A stretch of 41,137 nt of DNA from contig JAQBOV010000097.1 of NCBI GenBank assembly GCA_028287895.1, positions 1 through 41,137 on the forward strand. Reading direction: 5' to 3'. Shown piece after piece: positions 7,419 to 15,750 of this stretch; positions within the stretch are counted from its first letter, which is position 1; each line of letters begins with the position of its first letter. Position numbers and translations under genes: made by a program. The DNA comes from Mucilaginibacter sp. (lineage in GTDB: Bacteria; Bacteroidota; Bacteroidia; Sphingobacteriales; Sphingobacteriaceae). The notes under the pieces are model-generated. The model was not told where the DNA came from, ran no database searches, and saw nothing but the letters and a program-made list of their open reading frames with translations.

Positions 7419-8384
7419 ATGGGATTATTTGATTTTTTTAAAAAGAAAGAAAGCACGCCGCAGGAACAGCAGGCGCTGGATACCGGTTTAGAAAAAACAA
7501 AAGACAACTTTTTTTCCAAGATCACCAAAGTGGTGGCCGGCAAATCAACTGTTGATGATGATGTGCTTGACGATCTGGAAGAAGTACTGGTAACCTCCGA
7601 TGTAGGCGTAAGCACTACTTTAAAGATCATCAAACGGATACAGGACCGTGTAGCACGCGATAAATATGTAGGGACATCTGAATTGAATAACCTGCTTCGC
7701 GACGAGATACAGCACTTATTAGCCGAAAACAACAGCAGCGATTTTACCAATTTTGAATATGGCAACCATAAGCCCTACGTTATAATGGTCGTTGGTGTTA
7801 ACGGTGTAGGCAAAACCACTACCATTGGCAAGTTAGCGCATAAATTGAAGCAGGCCGGCAATAAAGTAGTGATCGGCGCGGCGGATACTTTCCGGGCGGC
7901 GGCAGTTGAACAGATTCAGCTTTGGGGAGATCGTGTGGGCGTAAGGGTAGTGGCCCAGGCTATGGGTTCTGATCCTGCATCAGTGGCTTTTGATACACTG
8001 CGTTCGGCAGTTGCTGGTGGCGATGATGTGGCTATCATAGATACCGCCGGTCGTTTGCACAATAAAGTTGGCCTGATGAATGAGCTGACCAAGATCAAAA
8101 ATGTAATGGAGAAGGTGGTTCCCGGAGCACCTCATGAGATCCTATTGGTGCTGGATGCCTCTACAGGGCAAAATGCGATTGAGCAGTGCAAACAGTTTAC
8201 CGAAGCCACTGCAGTTAATGCCCTGGCGCTAACCAAGCTGGATGGCACAGCCAAAGGCGGCGTAGTGATCGGCATATCCGACCAGTTCAGGATACCCGTA
8301 AAATATATCGGTGTAGGCGAAGGCATGGATCATTTACAGTTATTTGACCGGAAAGCCTTTGTTGATAGTTTATTTAAGCAATAA
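7419..8384 (+). CDS. ftsY: signal recognition particle receptor FtsY
   Basis: A 321-residue SRP GTPase that docks SRP-bound ribosomes at the inner membrane. The N-terminus MGLFDFFKKK is a short amphipathic membrane-binding helix with no long acidic A domain, the compact form usual in this phylum. An N domain covers about 30-105. G-domain motifs are GVNGVGKTT (126-134), DTFRAAA, DTAGR (208-212) and TKLDGTAKGG (272-281). It follows the DUF4295 gene after a terminator and a repeat-filled leader, so it may have its own promoter. Confidence 0.97.
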   Translation: MGLFDFFKKKESTPQEQQALDTGLEKTKDNFFSKITKVVAGKSTVDDDVLDDLEEVLVTSDVGVSTTLKIIKRIQDRVARDKYVGTSELNNLLRDEIQHLLAENNSSDFTNFEYGNHKPYVIMVVGVNGVGKTTTIGKLAHKLKQAGNKVVIGAADTFRAAAVEQIQLWGDRVGVRVVAQAMGSDPASVAFDTLRSAVAGGDDVAIIDTAGRLHNKVGLMNELTKIKNVMEKVVPGAPHEILLVLDASTGQNAIEQCKQFTEATAVNALALTKLDGTAKGGVVIGISDQFRIPVKYIGVGEGMDHLQLFDRKAFVDSLFKQ

Positions 8385-8385
8385 G

Positions 8386-8470
8386 CGCCTCACCCAACTC
8401 TCCCCGGTAGGGAGGGCTGTTAAAAGAAATACCAAAAAATCTTCACTACCGGGGGAGGCTTACAGGGGCT
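8386..8470. repeat. palindromic CCTCACCC-type repeat after ftsY
   Basis: It begins gcctcacccaactc just after the ftsY stop. ctccccggtag (8400-8410) pairs with ctaccgggggag (8446-8457), which has one extra G. The cctcac...ggagag style recurs after the DUF4293 gene at 41025-41060. It may act as a transcript end for ftsY; the T-run is missing. Confidence 0.6.
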
Positions 8471-8499
8471 AATAGCCCTGTTCAATGATATAGTGGGTT

Positions 8500-9834
8500 A
8501 TGAAAACAAAAGAAATTAGCCGGCCTGGAAAAATAAACAAACCACGTGTAAACGTAGTTACACTTGGCTGCTCCAAAAATACTTACGATTCCGAGGTATT
8601 AATGGGCCAGCTCAAAGGCAACCTTTTTGATGTGGTGCATGAGTCGGAACAGGTTCGTAGCGACGATATTATCGTAATTAACACCTGTGGTTTTATTGAC
8701 AACGCCAAACAGGAATCGATCGATACCATACTCCAATACAGCGAACTGAAAGAGCAGGGTAAGGTTGGTAAAGTGATCGTTACAGGCTGTCTATCCGAGC
8801 GCTATAAACCCGAACTGGAAGCAGAGATCACCAATGTCGATGCTTATTTCGGCACCAATGACCTGCAAAACCTGCTAAGCACTTTAGGAGCGAATTATCG
8901 ACATGAGTTGATAGGCGAGCGCCTGTTAACCACCCCTTCGCATTTTGCTTACTTTAAAATTGCTGAAGGTTGTAACCGCCCATGCTCATTTTGTGCCATA
9001 CCCCTGATGCGTGGCAAACATGTGACCAAACCCATTGAAGAACTGGTTAAAGAAGCACAATATTTAGCCAGGAATGGCACCAAAGAACTGATATTAATTG
9101 CACAGGACCTGACCTATTATGGTCTTGATCTTTATGGCAAACGTAACCTGGACGATCTGCTTCGGCGCCTGTCGGATGTAAACGGTATTGAGTGGATACG
9201 TTTGCAATATGCTTATCCATCCGGCTTCCCGATGGAAATACTGGATGTGATGAACGAGCGGGAGAATATTTGCAAGTATCTGGATATGCCCCTGCAGCAC
9301 ATCAGCGATAATATGCTCAAGTCCATGCGCCGTGGTATCACCAGACAAAAAACAATCGACCTGGTTAATGCCATTCGCGATAAAGTACCCGGCATGGCCA
9401 TCAGAACCACGCTTATAACAGGCTACCCCGGTGAAACCGAACAGGATTTTGAACAGATGCAGCAATGGGTGGAAGAAACCCGCTTTGACCGTTTGGGGTG
9501 CTTCACTTATTCTCACGAAGAAAAAACCCATGCCCATTCCCTCGTTGATGATGTTGCTGACCAGGTGAAGCAGAAGCGTGCAGATGCCATCATGGAGATC
9601 CAGCAAGGCATTTCGTTTGAAAAGAACCAGGAAAAAATCAGCCAAACCTATAAAGTCCTTATTGACAAAAAAGACGGTGGTTACTTCGTTGGCCGTACTG
9701 AATTTGACTCACCCGAGGTAGATAATGAGGTGCTGATTGATGCAGGCAAGCACTATGCTACAGTTGGCAGCTTTGTTAATGTAAAGATCGACAGTGCCGA
9801 AGACTTTGACCTTTATGGACAAATTGTAAAATAA
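8500..9834 (+). CDS. rimO: ribosomal protein S12 methylthiotransferase RimO
   Basis: A 444-residue radical-SAM enzyme that adds a methylthio group to a conserved aspartate of ribosomal protein S12. The N-terminal UPF0004 domain carries C24, C63 and C97 for the auxiliary iron-sulfur cluster. The radical-SAM motif is C158-NRP-C162-SF-C165. The C-terminal TRAM domain ends the protein. The start LGCSKNTYDSEVLMG separates it from MiaB. It follows ftsY with a 115-base repeat-containing gap. Confidence 0.96.
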   Translation: MKTKEISRPGKINKPRVNVVTLGCSKNTYDSEVLMGQLKGNLFDVVHESEQVRSDDIIVINTCGFIDNAKQESIDTILQYSELKEQGKVGKVIVTGCLSERYKPELEAEITNVDAYFGTNDLQNLLSTLGANYRHELIGERLLTTPSHFAYFKIAEGCNRPCSFCAIPLMRGKHVTKPIEELVKEAQYLARNGTKELILIAQDLTYYGLDLYGKRNLDDLLRRLSDVNGIEWIRLQYAYPSGFPMEILDVMNERENICKYLDMPLQHISDNMLKSMRRGITRQKTIDLVNAIRDKVPGMAIRTTLITGYPGETEQDFEQMQQWVEETRFDRLGCFTYSHEEKTHAHSLVDDVADQVKQKRADAIMEIQQGISFEKNQEKISQTYKVLIDKKDGGYFVGRTEFDSPEVDNEVLIDAGKHYATVGSFVNVKIDSAEDFDLYGQIVK

Positions 9835-9929
9835 CGGGAATTTGGCTGCGCCGTACTTGTTTTAGGATTTTAAAATCTAAATTCGACAGAATAATAAAAT
9901 GCTTTTGCGGTGATCAATTTATCTAAACT

Positions 9930-9958
9930 GGAAATTGAACATCCGAAATTCGAAATCA
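9930..9958 (+). repeat. dispersed CGAAATT repeat, copy 1 (upstream of bshC)
   Basis: This word starts gaaattgaacat and ends cgaaattcgaaatca, immediately before the bshC start. It differs by one base over about 28 from copy 2 inside bshC (10171-10198). A shorter relative lies upstream of truB at 34066-34098. Confidence 0.75.
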
Positions 9959-9964
9959 AACATA

Positions 9965-11569
9965 ATGGATGCCGCCTGTATAAATTATAAAGAAACCGGT
10001 TATTTCTCCCAGACGGTTGTTGATTACCTGGAAGATAAGCCTGAATTAAGACCGTTTTATAGCCATCGGCCTGATCTTGAGGGCTTCAGGGCCTTGCTGA
10101 AAAACAAAAAAGTAACGACTGACAGGCATCTTTTAGCCCGGGTTCTAACTAAGCAATATGAACCAATTTCGAAATTGAACATGCGAAATTCGAAATCAGT
10201 CCAGGATCATATTTCATTACTCAAATCGGCTGATACCTATACCGTTACCACAGGCCACCAGTTGAATATCTTTGCAGGACCGCTCTATTTTATTTATAAA
10301 ATTGTTACGGCTATTAAACTGGCCAGGCAGCTAAAAGAAACCTTTCCCGATAAAAATTTCGTTCCGGTATATTGGATGGCTTCGGAAGATCATGATTTTG
10401 CCGAGATCAATTATACCAATATAGGTGGAAAAAAGGTGCACTGGTGGTATGAGGCATCGGGCGCTACGGGGCGTATCAACCCTGATACCATGCGGCAGGC
10501 GCTTAATCAATATAAAGGCGTGTTGGGTTTGGCGCATCACGCGAACGAACTGGCTGATATCGTGGAAACGGCTTATGTCAAATTTGACAAGCTGGCCGAT
10601 GCCACGCGTTATTTGGTAAACGCGCTATTCGGCCGGTACGGCTTAGTCATCATTGATGCCGATGACCATGACCTGAAAAAGCAATTTGCAGGTATTATTG
10701 AACGGGATATAACCGAAGAGAATAGTTTCAAAAATATCTCGGCTACCAATGAGCAGTTAGAAAAGCTGCATGTACCTATCCAGGTTAATCCGCGCGAGAT
10801 CAATTTTTTCTATTTATCTGACGGCTTGCGGGAACGCGTTGTTTTTGAAGACGGGGTTTATAAAGTTTTAAATACCGAGATCAGCTTTACAAAAGAGGAG
10901 CTGCAAAAGGAAATTGCGGCCCGTCCCGAGCATTTTAGTCCCAACGTGGTAATGCGCCCGCTTTATCAGGAGTATATTTTGCCCAATATTGCTTATGTGG
11001 GCGGTGGGGCAGAGGTAGTTTACTGGATGGAACTGAAATCCAGCTTCGACCATTATAAGGTTGATTTTCCAATACTGATATTACGCAACTCCGGCTTGAT
11101 TGTTCCAAAACAATCGGCCTCAAAAATAGTCAGGATGGATCTGGAAATTGCTGAACTATTCAAAAGCACCGATACCATTAAGACCGGCTGGATAAAAAAA
11201 CATAGCGATCACGAACTATCTTTAAGGGAGGAATGGTGCCAATTACAACATGTTTTCCAAAAGATAAGACTGCGTTCGCTCAAGATCGATCCTACATTAG
11301 CCCAATCAACAGCTGCCGTACAGGCCAGACTGGAACATGCCATTGGTAATCTCGAAAAAAAGCTGATCAAGGCTGAAAAGAAAAACTACCAATCCCGTTT
11401 AGAGCAGATAGATCATATTAAATGCGAACTTTTCCCGAAAAACGGTCTGCAGGAGCGCAGCGAAAATTTCGGCTTGTTTTATGTGAAATGGGGGCAATAT
11501 TTCATCGATGAGCTGATCCGCAATTTTGAACCCTTAGATTTTAAGTTTACCGTTTTAACCGAGAACTAA
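9965..11569 (+). CDS. bshC: bacillithiol biosynthesis cysteine-adding enzyme BshC
   Basis: A 534-residue protein that probably adds cysteine to GlcN-malate in the last step of bacillithiol synthesis. Family marks are TYTVTTGHQLNIFAGPLYFIYK (residues 91-112), PVYWMASEDHDFAEIN and the C-terminal coiled coil around 440-490. The frame opens at TTG 9935, but ATG 9965 is preferred because the earlier part is just the repeat word. Residues 70-78 (KLNMRNSKS) are encoded by a near copy of that repeat, in the same frame; this stretch joins two conserved blocks. The stop overlaps the next start (TAATG), so translation may be coupled to the hydrolase. Confidence 0.94.
   Translation: MDAACINYKETGYFSQTVVDYLEDKPELRPFYSHRPDLEGFRALLKNKKVTTDRHLLARVLTKQYEPISKLNMRNSKSVQDHISLLKSADTYTVTTGHQLNIFAGPLYFIYKIVTAIKLARQLKETFPDKNFVPVYWMASEDHDFAEINYTNIGGKKVHWWYEASGATGRINPDTMRQALNQYKGVLGLAHHANELADIVETAYVKFDKLADATRYLVNALFGRYGLVIIDADDHDLKKQFAGIIERDITEENSFKNISATNEQLEKLHVPIQVNPREINFFYLSDGLRERVVFEDGVYKVLNTEISFTKEELQKEIAARPEHFSPNVVMRPLYQEYILPNIAYVGGGAEVVYWMELKSSFDHYKVDFPILILRNSGLIVPKQSASKIVRMDLEIAELFKSTDTIKTGWIKKHSDHELSLREEWCQLQHVFQKIRLRSLKIDPTLAQSTAAVQARLEHAIGNLEKKLIKAEKKNYQSRLEQIDHIKCELFPKNGLQERSENFGLFYVKWGQYFIDELIRNFEPLDFKFTVLTEN
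10171..10198 (+). repeat. dispersed CGAAATT repeat, copy 2 (inside bshC)
   Basis: gaaattgaacat then gcgaaattcgaaatca lies within the bshC reading frame and encodes KLNMRNSKS. It matches copy 1 at 9930 over about 28 bases with one mismatch, in the same orientation and the same frame, 241 bases apart. Confidence 0.75.
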
Positions 11570-12102
11570 TGTTTAAATCCACCATCCTGACCCTTCCCGG
11601 CATTGGCGGTTCAGGGCCGCAGCATTGGCAAACCCTTTGGGAGGACGAATATGGTTTTACCAGGATTGAGCAGCGTGACTGGGAAACGCCCACCCGTGCG
11701 GATTGGGTGGCAAATATTCAAAAAGTTGTATCCGGATATGACCCAAAGGCAGTGATATTGGTAGGTCACAGCGCGGTTTGCGGCGCGATAGTTGAATGGA
11801 CCCAACAATATCCAACTAAAATAAAAGGGGCCTTATTGGTAGCACCGGCTGACCCGGAAGCGGAAACCTTCCCGGGCGGAGCACATGGATTTGCTCCCAT
11901 GCCTTTGGCGGCCCTGCCCTTCCCTTCTATCGTAGTGGCAAGCGCTAACGATTATTTTGCTTCGGTTGAGCGGACAAAACAATTTGCCAGGGCCTGGGGC
12001 AGCGAACACGTCAATGTCGGCCAGGCGGGGCACATTAACGTATCCTCGGGTTTTGGTCAGTGGAACCGGGGCCTTGAAATACTTAAGAAGTTAGACAGCT
12101 AA
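11569..12102 (+). CDS. RBBP9/YdeN-type alpha/beta hydrolase
   Basis: A 177-residue single-domain serine hydrolase. The N-terminus has LPGIGGSGPQHWQTLWE, typical of the RBBP9/YdeN family. The catalytic triad is visible: Ser68 in GHSAVCG, Asp128 in SANDYF and His155 in AGHINV. No signal peptide, so cytoplasmic. Its ATG overlaps the bshC stop codon by one base, which suggests co-expression. The substrate is unknown; a link to thiol metabolism is only a guess from position. Confidence 0.88.
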   Translation: MFKSTILTLPGIGGSGPQHWQTLWEDEYGFTRIEQRDWETPTRADWVANIQKVVSGYDPKAVILVGHSAVCGAIVEWTQQYPTKIKGALLVAPADPEAETFPGGAHGFAPMPLAALPFPSIVVASANDYFASVERTKQFARAWGSEHVNVGQAGHINVSSGFGQWNRGLEILKKLDS

Positions 12103-12157
12103 CAATTGATTAAGCCGGATTAAGCGATGTCGTTCCGGAATTAACTCAATCGGCCAA

Positions 12158-12487
12158 CTATTTCAGCACATTATACTTCTTTAATATTCTGATCACCGCA
12201 TCATGCGGCAGGCCGTAAGCCCTTTTACCGTTGATGCTTTCCATGCCATTGGGAAAAATGGCGGTTACCCCTGTTCTTACCGGCCCTTTGCCAATATGAT
12301 TTTTACCCGAGCCGCGGATCATGGTACTATACCCAACCTCAACCCGTGCCACATCAGTTATCGCATTGTATTTGCCCGGCGTGCCGCTAAATGGGATGCC
12401 TATGTCACGGGCACGCGGTTTTTGAGCATAGGTTACGCCGGCGAGCATAAGCAGGCTGACAAATAGAGCGGCTTTAGGCTTATTGTG
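12158..12487 (-). pseudogene. P1-family (DmpA-like) aminopeptidase remnant with internal deletion
   Basis: The reading frame from ATG 12448 gives 96 residues, but the family is usually about 350-400. The first part (RARDIGIPFSGTPGKYNAIT, then VGYSTMIRG and VRTGVTAIFPNG) is the N-terminal region of the P1/DmpA aminopeptidases. The last part (AYGLPHDAVIRILKKYN) is their extreme C-terminus. The whole middle, including the autoprocessing and nucleophile serine, is missing. The join lies near residues 67-73. Upstream of ATG 12448 the frame still encodes a signal-peptide core (AALFVSLLMLAG) but has no good start codon. I read it as a relic with no activity. Confidence 0.72.
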
Positions 12488-12546
12488 ATACAGGGGCTGC
12501 GGGATTAATATTATTAAATATAGCTAATTTTTTAAACGGGCAATTC

Positions 12547-12554
12547 TATATTTG
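12547..12554 (+). promoter_or_regulatory. TAnnTTTG box upstream of the Ldh_2 gene
   Basis: TATATTTG is an exact match to the Bacteroidota -7 box. It ends 5 bases before the ATG at 12560, so a start from it would give a leaderless or nearly leaderless mRNA. No TTTG is found at the expected -33 position, which lowers confidence. Confidence 0.35.
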
Positions 12555-12559
12555 CCGGT

Positions 12560-13636
12560 ATGCTTATCTCCGAATCCGCCCTAAGAACTTTTACCGAAAG
12601 CGTTTTTACTGCCATCGGTTGCAGCCCGGAACATTCCCGGCTCGCGGCAGATGTGTTGTTAAAGTCTGATCTGCGGGGCATTGATTCGCATGGCGTAGCA
12701 AGGCTGAACGGTTATGTACGGCTATGGGAAAACAAACGTATCAATATTAATCCGGATATCAGGATAGTTCATCAAACTGCAACCACGGCTACGGTTGATG
12801 GCGATGCAGGCTTAGGCCTTATTGTTGCGCCAATGGCCATGCGGGTGGCCATTGAAAAAGCAACACAGTATGGGTCGGGCTGGGTGGCGGTGCGCAATTC
12901 GAATCATTTCGGTATAGCAGGCTATCATGCGCTGATGGCAGTAGAAAAAGATATGATCGGCTTTGCCATGACCAACGCCAGCCCGCTGGTTTCACCAATT
13001 TATTCCAGTGAACGCCTGCTGGGTACCAATCCGATGTGTTATGCCTTCCCGGCAGGAAAATATCCGCCAGTAGTTGTGGATATGGCTACCTCGGCAGCAG
13101 CAAACGGCAAGCTGGAAATTGCCCAGCGTTTGGGTAAGCAAGTTCCTGAAGGCTGGATACAGGATAAGCAGGGAAATAGTACGACAGATCCGCATGCGCT
13201 GAAATCAGGCGGCGCATTGCTTCCTTTGGGTAGCGATGCTGAACATGGCGGTCATAAAGGTTTTGGGCTTGGCGCTACGGTTGATATTCTTTCGGCCGTG
13301 TTATCCGGTGCTAATTACGGCCCCTGGGTACCACCTTTCGTAGCGTTTTTAGATCCGCCGACTGACCCCGTGGGGTTGGGAATAGGGCATTTTGTAGGAG
13401 CAATGCGAGTGGATGGTTTCCGGCCGGTGGATGAATTCAAATCACACCTTGACAACTGGATAGAACGTTTCAGATCATCAGCTACCGTTGATCCATCTCA
13501 AAAAGTGATTATCCCGGGCGAACCTGAAATGGATGCTGACGCTGACCGGAGAGCTGGCGGCATCCCTTTGGTAGATGCCGTGGTAAAGGATTTGAACGTA
13601 TTGGCCGAGAGGTTTGGCATAAATCCTTTGGATTAA
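12560..13636 (+). CDS. malate/L-lactate dehydrogenase family (Ldh_2) oxidoreductase
   Basis: A 358-residue NAD(P)-dependent oxidoreductase of the Ldh_2 type, which is unrelated to classic LDH/MDH. Family motifs are SDLRGIDSHGVARL (H44 is the likely catalytic histidine), VRNSNHFGIAGYHA around 111-124, LLGTNPMCYAFP and GGHKGFGLG. Substrates in this family include malate, lactate, ureidoglycolate and delta1-piperideine-2-carboxylate; the sequence alone does not choose among them. No pathway partner is adjacent. Confidence 0.9.
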   Translation: MLISESALRTFTESVFTAIGCSPEHSRLAADVLLKSDLRGIDSHGVARLNGYVRLWENKRININPDIRIVHQTATTATVDGDAGLGLIVAPMAMRVAIEKATQYGSGWVAVRNSNHFGIAGYHALMAVEKDMIGFAMTNASPLVSPIYSSERLLGTNPMCYAFPAGKYPPVVVDMATSAAANGKLEIAQRLGKQVPEGWIQDKQGNSTTDPHALKSGGALLPLGSDAEHGGHKGFGLGATVDILSAVLSGANYGPWVPPFVAFLDPPTDPVGLGIGHFVGAMRVDGFRPVDEFKSHLDNWIERFRSSATVDPSQKVIIPGEPEMDADADRRAGGIPLVDAVVKDLNVLAERFGINPLD

Positions 13637-14226
13637 ATTTCGACTTCGAATTTTCATTTCCAAATTATTTTTTGATTGTTTACCGGTCTGTCTGAATACA
13701 ATAAACACGCTTTTATTGGTTCCTCGTGTAATTCAGGGAAATCTGAAAAAAGGTCACTAGCGGACATTCCCTCTGAAAGCCGCTTCATACCTCGTATACC
13801 GATACCTGGTTGCGACCAACTCCGGCAAAACCCATCTGGTATGCTTTAAGCGCGTTTTTTCGCGTTTTTTGAAGTAAAATTTGCTTTCTGACTCACCAAA
13901 CTTTGAATAACTTTTGGTTGCAAATGCTATCGTATAAATTTCGTCAACTTTACCATAATTGGCAACCAAATCTGAAATAAATCCATCGAATTATTATTTG
14001 TCCAATTTTTTATGGATCGAGTAGCGTATGTTACCGTAATTGTTTATTGCGTCGGTTTTGATTTGGCCCTATATCGATTAACAAGCAGTCTTTTACCGGT
14101 AATTTCTAAGAAAAAAATTATTGTGAAGTGTTTATGCAAAGCAATTAAGAAATATCTGTCTATTTACATGCATATATAAAACACTTTATGAAGTACTATT
14201 TATTCACCTTTAACCAAAACAATTCT
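13637..14226. other. AT-rich gap with a possible gene remnant
   Basis: This 590-base gap holds no gene I can support. A minus-strand frame from about 13757 to 13985 would encode ~75 residues (...DLVANYGKVDEIYTIAFATKSY..., then KKREKTRLKHTRW) but has only a TTG start. It reads like protein rather than noise, yet matches no family I know. A plus-strand cgcgttttttcgcgtttttt duplication lies at 13850-13869. Base composition is visibly more AT-rich than in the genes to the left, and this continues into the esterase. Confidence 0.4.
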
Positions 14227-15441
14227 ATGAAATTTTTTTTCTGTTCTATTGTCTTCCTATTAATTTCTTTTTGTGTCAATGCGCAGGAAAATAGCCCCTT
14301 TACCACTGGATTCGAGGAAACGATTCCCTCAAAGGTATTAGGACAAGAACGCAAAATTTGGATACATATTCCTAATAGCAACGGAGGGAATAAAATTAAA
14401 GACAGAGGACATTATCCTGTGATTTATTTGTTGGACGGAAGTGAAAATTTCAACACCGTTGTAAGTATTACAGAGCATATGACTGAATCAAGCCTTTGTC
14501 CTCCGATGATTGTGGTTGGAATCCTGCATTCAAACAGACTGAGCGAACTAACAATTGGTACCGATAAAGAATTGCCTGGAGTTGTTGGCGGTGGTGAAAA
14601 ATTTATGTCTTTTGTCGAGAAAGAACTTATTCCTTATATCGATGCGACTTATCCGACCACAACTTATAAAACTTTTATTGGTCATTCCCTTGGAGGCTTG
14701 ACAGTCATGAATATTTTCCTGCATAAACCGAATTTATTTAATTCTTACGTTTCTCTCGAGGGATCTTTGTGGTGGGATAATAAAAAAATTGTGAAAGAAG
14801 CAAAAACGATTTTGCCCACTCAAAATTATAAAGGAAAAACATTGTTTATGGCCATAGCCAATCGTTTGGAAAGAGGAGTTGACACGCTAAGTGTGCAAAA
14901 AGATACAAGCGAGTCCACGGGCCTTATTCGTAGCAATTTAGAATTCATTAAAGACCTTTCTAAAAACAAAAACAACCAATTGCGTTTCAAATATAAATAT
15001 TACGAAGATGACAATCATCCTTCAGTGAGATTGGCCGGAGAATATGATGCGCTTCGATTTATCTTTGATTTCTACAAGTTAAAAATTTATGACAGCGAAT
15101 TAAAAAATCCTGATTTTAAATTAGATTCAATATTGGTCGCACATTACAAGAACGTTTCTGAACAAATGGGGTATATTATTAAGCCAGATGAAAGCCAAGT
15201 TAATAATCTTGGATACCAAATGATAGGCACTAAACAATTCACAAAGGCGGAAACTCTATTCAAACTCAACATTGCCAACAATCCATACAGTGGCAATTGT
15301 TATGATTCACTTGGTGATTTGTATCTGGAAACCGGCGAAAAAACTAAAGCGATCGAGAGTTTCAAAAAAGCTTTAGCACTGAAAGCAATTCCGGAAACCA
15401 AAGAGAAATTGGAGAAGTTGTTGAATGAGAGGAAAAAATAA
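14227..15441 (+). CDS. secreted alpha/beta-hydrolase esterase with C-terminal TPR
   Basis: A 404-residue exported hydrolase of the Fes/IroE-like (COG2819) type. A signal peptide (MKFFFCSIVFLLISFCVNAQ) fixes the start at 14227 rather than 14188, where the frame opens. KVLGQERKIWIHIP and PVIYLLDGSENF are the family's first strands; Ser154 in IGHSLGG is the nucleophile and a late DDNHPSVR supplies the likely histidine. Residues ~330-390 form tetratricopeptide-like helices (FTKAETLFKLN, TKAIESFKKAL). Such proteins cleave ester bonds in siderophores or other small esters. Codon use is clearly more AT-rich than in neighbours, which suggests transfer from another Bacteroidota lineage. Confidence 0.88.
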   Translation: MKFFFCSIVFLLISFCVNAQENSPFTTGFEETIPSKVLGQERKIWIHIPNSNGGNKIKDRGHYPVIYLLDGSENFNTVVSITEHMTESSLCPPMIVVGILHSNRLSELTIGTDKELPGVVGGGEKFMSFVEKELIPYIDATYPTTTYKTFIGHSLGGLTVMNIFLHKPNLFNSYVSLEGSLWWDNKKIVKEAKTILPTQNYKGKTLFMAIANRLERGVDTLSVQKDTSESTGLIRSNLEFIKDLSKNKNNQLRFKYKYYEDDNHPSVRLAGEYDALRFIFDFYKLKIYDSELKNPDFKLDSILVAHYKNVSEQMGYIIKPDESQVNNLGYQMIGTKQFTKAETLFKLNIANNPYSGNCYDSLGDLYLETGEKTKAIESFKKALALKAIPETKEKLEKLLNERKK

Positions 15442-15750
15442 TTTAAAGAATATAAGCTCAGCCTTTAGTTGAGCTTTTATTCTATAAATACACTTCCCGA
15501 ATATAAATCAAATTAAAGTTATTATATAAATGAAGAAAGATAATCTGGCAGATAGCTACTAGCAAAATATGAAATACTTTAGAACAGGGAGGCCAACCGC
15601 CTGCAATCCATTATACCAACATATAAATGGTTGCATGTGTCTAAAAAGCAGGCATCTTTAAATCTGACAAAAAGGGGTTCGAAAAGCTTCCCCTACCGGG
15701 TTCATTATATAATCCCAAAGTCTCTTATTAAATTAGACCAAAGAATTTTC
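15442..15750. other. gap between esterase and SDR genes
   Basis: Apart from the terminator at 15454-15480 I see no feature. The SDR frame is open back to a TTG at 15631, but those codons read like untranslated DNA. Confidence 0.5.
15454..15480 (+). terminator. terminator after the esterase gene
   Basis: aagctca (15454-15460) pairs with tgagctt (15470-15476) around a 9-base loop, followed by TTAT. It starts 13 bases after the esterase stop. Confidence 0.6.

Noticed and set aside
7412..7765. 117-residue minus-strand ORF across the ftsY start
   Set aside because: Ser/Thr-rich antisense frame of ftsY.
9094..9645. 183-residue minus-strand ORF across rimO
   Set aside because: It is antisense to a full-length RimO with all cysteines; no family features in the antisense product.
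13757..13985. Cas9-like reading of the YGKVDEIY frame
   Set aside because: A fleeting resemblance to the YGKPDEI stretch of some Cas9 proteins; the following residues do not match and there is no CRISPR array or cas gene.
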